Shown piece after piece: positions 5,824 through 9,003 of a stretch of DNA of 9,003 bases. The DNA is from an uncultured Spongiibacteraceae bacterium (GTDB lineage Bacteria > Pseudomonadota > Gammaproteobacteria > Pseudomonadales > Dasaniaceae), in NCBI GenBank assembly GCA_937969395.1, contig CALBVI010000269.1, forward strand, positions 1 to 9,003. Direction: 5' to 3'. Under the pieces are notes generated by a model. That model did no database searches, had not been told where the DNA came from, and worked only from the letters and a program-made list of their open reading frames with translations. Position 1 is the stretch's first letter. Each line of letters opens with the position of its first letter. The translations under genes were made by a program, and so were the position numbers.

Positions 5824-6852
5824 TCAAACAGCTGCTAACTGCTCCATTGGCCAACGTGGATAGGCATTGACACTTAAGTCATCCAGCTGCCCCGCCACCA
5901 ATCGCTGACATCCGGCATAAGCGATCATCGCGCCATTATCAGTACAAAATTCAGGTCGCGCATAAAATACATCAGCATTCACTTTTTTCAACGCCGCCTC
6001 TAAGTTTTCTCGCAAACTGCGATTAGCACTGACACCACCCGCCATCACTAGTCGAGTTAAACCTTCTTGCTTTAATGCTCGTTTGCATTTGATCACTAAC
6101 GTTTCAACGACAGCGCGCTGAAATGCACAGGCAATATCTGCACGAGTTTGATCGCTGATCAAACCTTCTTCATCACGCTCACTTTGCACTGTATTTAAAG
6201 TGAAAGTTTTCAAACCGCTAAAACTAAAATCTAAACCAGGATGTTTCACCATAGGCCGAGGAAAAACAAAACGCCCCTCCTCACCGCCATCAGCCAAACG
6301 CGCCACTTCCGGCCCTCCGGGATAACCCAAACCTAACATCTTCGCCGCTTTATCAAACGCCTCACCGGCAGCATCATCTAATGACTCACCGAGTAAGCGA
6401 TAACGACCAATACCATCCACCCGCACTAACTGGGTATGACCACCAGACACCAATAGGGCAATAAAAGGAAACGCTGGCGGATTTTCTTCTAACATCGGCG
6501 CAAGCAAGTGGCCCTCCATATGATGAACACCGATTGCCGGTATATCTAAAGCATAAGCTAATGAACGGCCAATCATCGCACCGACCATTAATGCACCGAC
6601 CAAGCCTGGGCCGGCAGTATAAGCAATGCCATCTAACTGCCGCCGTGTCATGCCCGCTTGATCTAACACCTGCTCAATTAATGGTAGCGTTTTACGAATA
6701 TGGTCACGTGAGGCCAGTTCAGGCACAACACCGCCATATTCAGCATGCAATTCAATCTGACTATAAAGTGCCTCGGCCAATAGACCTTGCTCACTGTCAT
6801 AAATGGCTAAGCCAGTTTCATCACAAGATGTTTCAATACCTAAAATACGCAT
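5824..6852 (-). CDS. tsaD: tRNA N6-threonylcarbamoyladenosine transferase TsaD
   Basis: 342 aa from the ATG at 6852 (E. coli TsaD has 337). With TsaB and TsaE it transfers the threonylcarbamoyl group of TC-AMP to A37 of tRNAs that read ANN codons. It has the ASKHA fold: [12 protein letters not shown] (3-14), the metal-binding HHMEGH with His111 and His115, [10 protein letters not shown] (133-142), [13 protein letters not shown] (163-175), YPGGP (177-181), MAGGVSANR (270-278) and [12 protein letters not shown] (303-314) with metal ligand Asp305. No Shine-Dalgarno is obvious before the ATG; an in-frame TTG at 6867 would add five residues (MIQQI) and is less likely, since family members begin M-xLGIETS. 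The gene is divergent from rpsU, as in many gammaproteobacteria, and leads into folB. Confidence 0.97.
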   Translation of the reverse strand: MRILGIETSCDETGLAIYDSEQGLLAEALYSQIELHAEYGGVVPELASRDHIRKTLPLIEQVLDQAGMTRRQLDGIAYTAGPGLVGALMVGAMIGRSLAYALDIPAIGVHHMEGHLLAPMLEENPPAFPFIALLVSGGHTQLVRVDGIGRYRLLGESLDDAAGEAFDKAAKMLGLGYPGGPEVARLADGGEEGRFVFPRPMVKHPGLDFSFSGLKTFTLNTVQSERDEEGLISDQTRADIACAFQRAVVETLVIKCKRALKQEGLTRLVMAGGVSANRSLRENLEAALKKVNADVFYARPEFCTDNGAMIAYAGCQRLVAGQLDDLSVNAYPRWPMEQLAAV

Positions 6853-6860
6853 AATTTGCT

Positions 6861-6873
6861 GAATCAATGATTC
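6861..6873. repeat. 13-bp palindrome upstream of tsaD
   Basis: GAATCA-A-TGATTC, perfect 6-bp arms around one base, 8 bp before the tsaD ATG. Could be an operator or chance. Confidence 0.45.
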
Positions 6874-7108
6874 CGTTTTCGTTTAAATAGCTTTGCTGAC
6901 ACCCGGTGCACAGGCATCCAACTTACAAAGAGAAGACTCCGTTTTTCGGCAGCAGCTTGTCATTTCGGTAAGACATAAACATAAAAAAGAAGCTTCATCT
7001 ATACCTACCTATCACCACCTAGCAACTAAGCTCAAGCCCTCTGGGCCTAGGCAGGGAATGATACTGGCTGCAAGGTGGCCAGACCAGCAAAATAAACCCC
7101 GATAACAG

Positions 7109-7128
7109 TACTTAACCGTGCTTAAGTA
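7109..7128. repeat. 20-bp inverted repeat next to the rpsU promoter, possible operator
   Basis: TACTTAA (7109-7115) and TTAAGTA (7122-7128) flank CCGTGC. It ends 6 bp before the candidate -35 element, a usual place for an activator or repressor site. Confidence 0.55.
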
Positions 7129-7134
7129 GGCTTC

Positions 7135-7164
7135 TTGGCTCTTGGTCTTTGCAATTTTTATAAT
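7135..7164 (+). promoter_or_regulatory. Sigma-70-type promoter of the rpsU-yqeY-dnaG operon
   Basis: TTGGCT (7135-7140, 4/6) and a consensus TATAAT (7159-7164) are 18 bp apart. Transcription would begin near 7171, giving a leader of about 113 nt before rpsU. Confidence 0.65.
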
Positions 7165-7283
7165 GACAGTTTACAATGCGCGCCCTTGCGACTGACCCCC
7201 TGTGTACGGAGGGTTTAAATAAGCGAATAATTAGCTTAAATCGCGACAGAATCCATTAAATAAACAAAGTAAAGGTAGGCCAA

Positions 7284-7499
7284 ATGCCTTCAGTTAAATT
7301 AAAAGACAACGAACCATTCGATATCGCCCTACGTCGCTTCAAGCGCTCTTGCGAAAAAGCCGGTGTATTAGCAGAAGTTCGTCGTCGTGAATTCTATGAG
7401 AAGCCAACTTCAGTGCGTAAGCGTAAAGCTGCTGCAGCTGTTAAGCGTCACGCTAAAAAAGTTTCTCGTGAAACTCGTAAGCACGAGCGCTTGTACTAA
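7284..7499 (+). CDS. rpsU: 30S ribosomal protein S21
   Basis: 71 aa, the standard length in gammaproteobacteria. It binds the small ribosomal subunit near the 3' end of 16S rRNA and helps initiation on natural mRNAs. The sequence is near-consensus: [20 protein letters not shown] at the start, then [17 protein letters not shown] (26-42), and a highly basic helical tail ending RKHERLY. AAAGG and TAGG lie 4-8 nt or more before the ATG. It is the first gene of the macromolecular synthesis operon, which joins translation (S21), replication (DnaG) and, outside the window, probably transcription (RpoD). A stem-loop follows 21 bp after the stop codon. Confidence 0.98.
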   Translation: MPSVKLKDNEPFDIALRRFKRSCEKAGVLAEVRRREFYEKPTSVRKRKAAAAVKRHAKKVSRETRKHERLY

Positions 7500-7520
7500 G
7501 TAACACTCCAAGCCTTCATT

Positions 7521-7555
7521 ACTCGCGCCCTAGCAACAACCTAGGGTTCGTGAGT
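7521..7555 (+). terminator. Stem-loop after rpsU, probable attenuating terminator
   Basis: ACTCGCGCCCTAG (7521-7533) pairs with CTAGGGTTCGTGAGT (7541-7555): 6 bp, a 2-nt TT bulge, 2 bp, a wobble, then 4 bp, around the loop CAACAAC. The following TTAACATTCTT is only moderately T-rich, so termination would be partial. E. coli has a terminator at the same place between rpsU and dnaG. It could instead be an RNA-processing site. Confidence 0.55.
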
Positions 7556-7596
7556 TAACATTCTTGAATTAGTCCGCTAATAGGAAGCTTTAAGCC

Positions 7597-8049
7597 ATGT
7601 CCGAACAAACGCTAAAAGCTCGTATCCAACAAGAAATGAAGGTGGCCATGAGGGCCAAAGATAAACCTCGCCTTGGCGCCATTCGGCTGATTCAAGCTGA
7701 AATCAAACGTATAGAAGTAGACGAGCGCATCGATGTAGATGACGCCAGACTATTGGCTGTGCTTGATAAAATGACCAAGCAACGCCGCGACTCAATACAA
7801 CAGTACGAAGCCGCAGGCCGCGATGAGCTGGCAGAAGTTGAAGCCTTAGAAATCGCTGTAATCCAAGAGTTTCTACCCGCCCAACTTACCGAAGCAGAAC
7901 TTAGCGAACTAATTAGCGCAGCTATTACCAGCTCAGGTGCTGAATCCATGAAAGACATGGGTAAAGTGATGGGTGTGCTCAAGCCACAATTACAAGGCCG
8001 AGCAGATATAGGCGAAGTCAGCAAAAAAATTAAAGCCCAACTCGGTTAA
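7597..8049 (+). CDS. yqeY: GatB/YqeY domain protein
   Basis: 150 aa, the usual size of stand-alone YqeY proteins. The family is related to the tRNA-binding C-terminal domain of GatB, the amidotransferase subunit for Gln-tRNA and Asn-tRNA, but the role of the free protein is not settled. Visible family marks are KARIQQEMKVAMRAKDKPRL (7-26) with RLGAIRLIQAEIK, TKQRRDSIQQYEAAGRDELA (60-79) followed by an E-rich helix and IQEFLPAQLTEAEL (88-101), and the C-terminal GKVMGVLKPQLQGRADIGEVS (122-142). AGGAAG stands about 9 nt before the ATG. It lies between rpsU and dnaG, as in Pseudomonas and many other gammaproteobacteria but not E. coli. A link to tRNA is inferred from homology only. Confidence 0.94.
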   Translation: MSEQTLKARIQQEMKVAMRAKDKPRLGAIRLIQAEIKRIEVDERIDVDDARLLAVLDKMTKQRRDSIQQYEAAGRDELAEVEALEIAVIQEFLPAQLTEAELSELISAAITSSGAESMKDMGKVMGVLKPQLQGRADIGEVSKKIKAQLG

Positions 8050-8153
8050 GATTAGCCAAATCAATACCTAGGCTCGTTAATAAGCTATCAATTAATTAAC
8101 GCAAGCCAGCAACACACTAGACTCCCTCGCCTGACCACACGATAATAAAAGCT

Positions 8154-9003
8154 ATGGCTGGCCGCATACCACAAACCTTTATTGACGACCTATTAGATCG
8201 ACTCGACATTGTTGAAGTCATCGATCGCCGCGTGCCGTTAAAGAAAAGTGGCAGCAACTACACTGCCTGCTGCCCATTCCATGATGAAAAAACGCCTTCA
8301 TTTAGCGTAAACCAAGAAAAACAATTTTATTACTGCTTTGGCTGTGGCGCTGGCGGTAACGCCATCGGCTTTTTAATCGATTACGAACGACTCGATTTTC
8401 CTCGCGCGGTTGAAAACCTTGCCGACGCTGCCGGACTTGAAGTACCCCGAGAGGCAAGCGCCTTTCAAGAAGAGCCTCAGCAAAAAAAGAATATTTACAC
8501 CATTTTAGAAAAAGTCACTGACTACTATCGCGAGCAGCTCAAGCAAAACCCCAACAAAAAAATTGCCATCGACTACCTTAAAAACCGCGGCCTAAGCGGA
8601 GAAATTGCCCGCGATTTTGATATTGGCTATGCTCCTCCAGGCTGGGACAACCTACTTAATGCGCTAGGCAACAGTGATGAAGACAAACAGCTGCTAATCG
8701 ACAGCGGCATGCTGATAGAAAAAGAAGAAGAAAACAAACTCTACGACCGCTTTCGCGACCGCATCATTTTTCCGATTCGCGACAATCGCGGTCGCATTAT
8801 TGCCTTTGGTGGCCGCGTATTAGGTGACGATAAACCAAAATACCTCAATTCCCCCGAAACCCCTGTTTTTCATAAAAGCCGCGAGCTGTATGGCCTCTAT
8901 CAATCACGTAAAGCCAACCGTCAACTGCACCGCCTATTAATCGTTGAAGGCTATATGGATGTTGTTGCACTCGCTCAACACGGTATCAATTGGGCAGCCG
9001 CGA
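8154..9003 (+). CDS. dnaG: DNA primase, N-terminal part (runs off right edge)
   Basis: 283 complete codons are visible of a protein of about 600 aa in the family. It makes RNA primers for replication at the fork together with the DnaB helicase. The N-terminal zinc-binding domain has Cys40, His43, Cys61 and Cys64 (CPFHDEKTPSF and YYCFGCGAGGNAIGF). The RNA polymerase domain begins near 115 and includes YLKNRGLS (141-148), RFRDRIIFPIRD (199-210) with GRIIAFGGR (213-221), KYLNSPETPVFHKS (229-242), and the start of the TOPRIM domain, LLIVEGYMDV, with catalytic Glu265. Numbering matches E. coli DnaG at these sites. The ATG has no clear Shine-Dalgarno (AATAAAAGCT), which fits the low output of primase known in this operon. 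It starts 104 bp after yqeY; no promoter or terminator is clear in that gap. Confidence 0.98.
   Translation, partial: MAGRIPQTFIDDLLDRLDIVEVIDRRVPLKKSGSNYTACCPFHDEKTPSFSVNQEKQFYYCFGCGAGGNAIGFLIDYERLDFPRAVENLADAAGLEVPREASAFQEEPQQKKNIYTILEKVTDYYREQLKQNPNKKIAIDYLKNRGLSGEIARDFDIGYAPPGWDNLLNALGNSDEDKQLLIDSGMLIEKEEENKLYDRFRDRIIFPIRDNRGRIIAFGGRVLGDDKPKYLNSPETPVFHKSRELYGLYQSRKANRQLHRLLIVEGYMDVVALAQHGINWAAA

Larger units (their letters stand above)
6853..7283. other. Divergent intergenic region between tsaD and rpsU
   Basis: 431 bp with no convincing gene. It holds a palindrome near the tsaD start (6861-6873), an inverted repeat (7109-7128), the rpsU promoter (7135-7164) and a leader of about 110 nt. 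Between about 6900 and 7100 I see nothing recognisable: no tRNA, no clear terminator. I could not find a clear promoter for tsaD. An open frame of 70 codons at 6893-7105 begins with TTG, has no ribosome binding site and no familiar protein features. Confidence 0.7.

Noticed and set aside
6534..6854. Open frame of 106 codons antisense to the 5' part of tsaD
   Set aside because: Shadow of the strongly conserved TsaD frame; no ribosome binding site.
6893..7105. Open frame of 70 codons on the plus strand in the tsaD-rpsU gap
   Set aside because: TTG start, no Shine-Dalgarno, no recognisable domain; composition looks random.
7196..7213. Hairpin from CCCCC and GGAGGG in the rpsU leader
   Set aside because: The pairing contains a mismatch and a wobble and is too weak to call a structured regulator.
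7081..7283. LexA box upstream of rpsU, as in E. coli
   Set aside because: No CTG-N10-CAG site of acceptable quality was seen.
7692..8024. Ser-rich open frame antisense to yqeY
   Set aside because: Ser/Ala-rich low-complexity translation typical of the reverse strand of a real gene.

Overview
The window looks like chromosomal DNA from a gammaproteobacterium of the Pseudomonas/Cellvibrio type, probably marine and of moderate GC. The evidence is the gene order tsaD <> rpsU-yqeY-dnaG with cca, folK and folB close by. This resembles the block known from Pseudomonas and its relatives, and the protein sequences are of gammaproteobacterial type. Genus-level assignment is inference.

Positions 1-2715 are an accessory region. 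Two minus-strand genes form a tight pair. The first encodes a Sec-exported protein with fibronectin type III-like domains around a MAM-like domain. The second, starting 13 bp after it, is the 5' part of a Sec-exported Rhs/YD-repeat protein that runs off the left edge. The pair has its own AT-rich upstream region (2716-2909) with palindromes and repeated AACCAA hexamers. The rhs fragment carries several perfect inverted repeats inside its coding sequence, one with 14-bp arms.

Positions 2910-6852 are a housekeeping block for tRNA maturation and folate/pterin metabolism. On the plus strand are cca (a short form without the HD phosphohydrolase motif) and a pteridine reductase-like SDR. Converging on them from the minus strand are tsaD, folB and folK, transcribed in that order. 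FolB and FolK are consecutive steps of dihydropterin synthesis, and the SDR probably reduces pterins. TsaD makes the t6A base of tRNAs and CCA adds the 3' end. The gene plsY, often found between tsaD and folB in relatives, is absent here; a 62-bp spacer of three short tandem repeats takes its place.

Positions 6853-7283 are a 431-bp divergent intergenic region with a good sigma-70-type promoter and an adjacent palindrome facing right.

Positions 7284-9003 are the macromolecular synthesis operon: rpsU (ribosomal protein S21), a YqeY/GatB-like protein, and dnaG (primase, cut by the right edge). rpoD would be expected next, outside the window. A stem-loop after rpsU is placed like the attenuating terminator of the E. 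coli operon and probably lowers primase output relative to S21.

I see no rRNA, tRNA, insertion sequence or CRISPR array. The least explained part is the left 2.9 kb.
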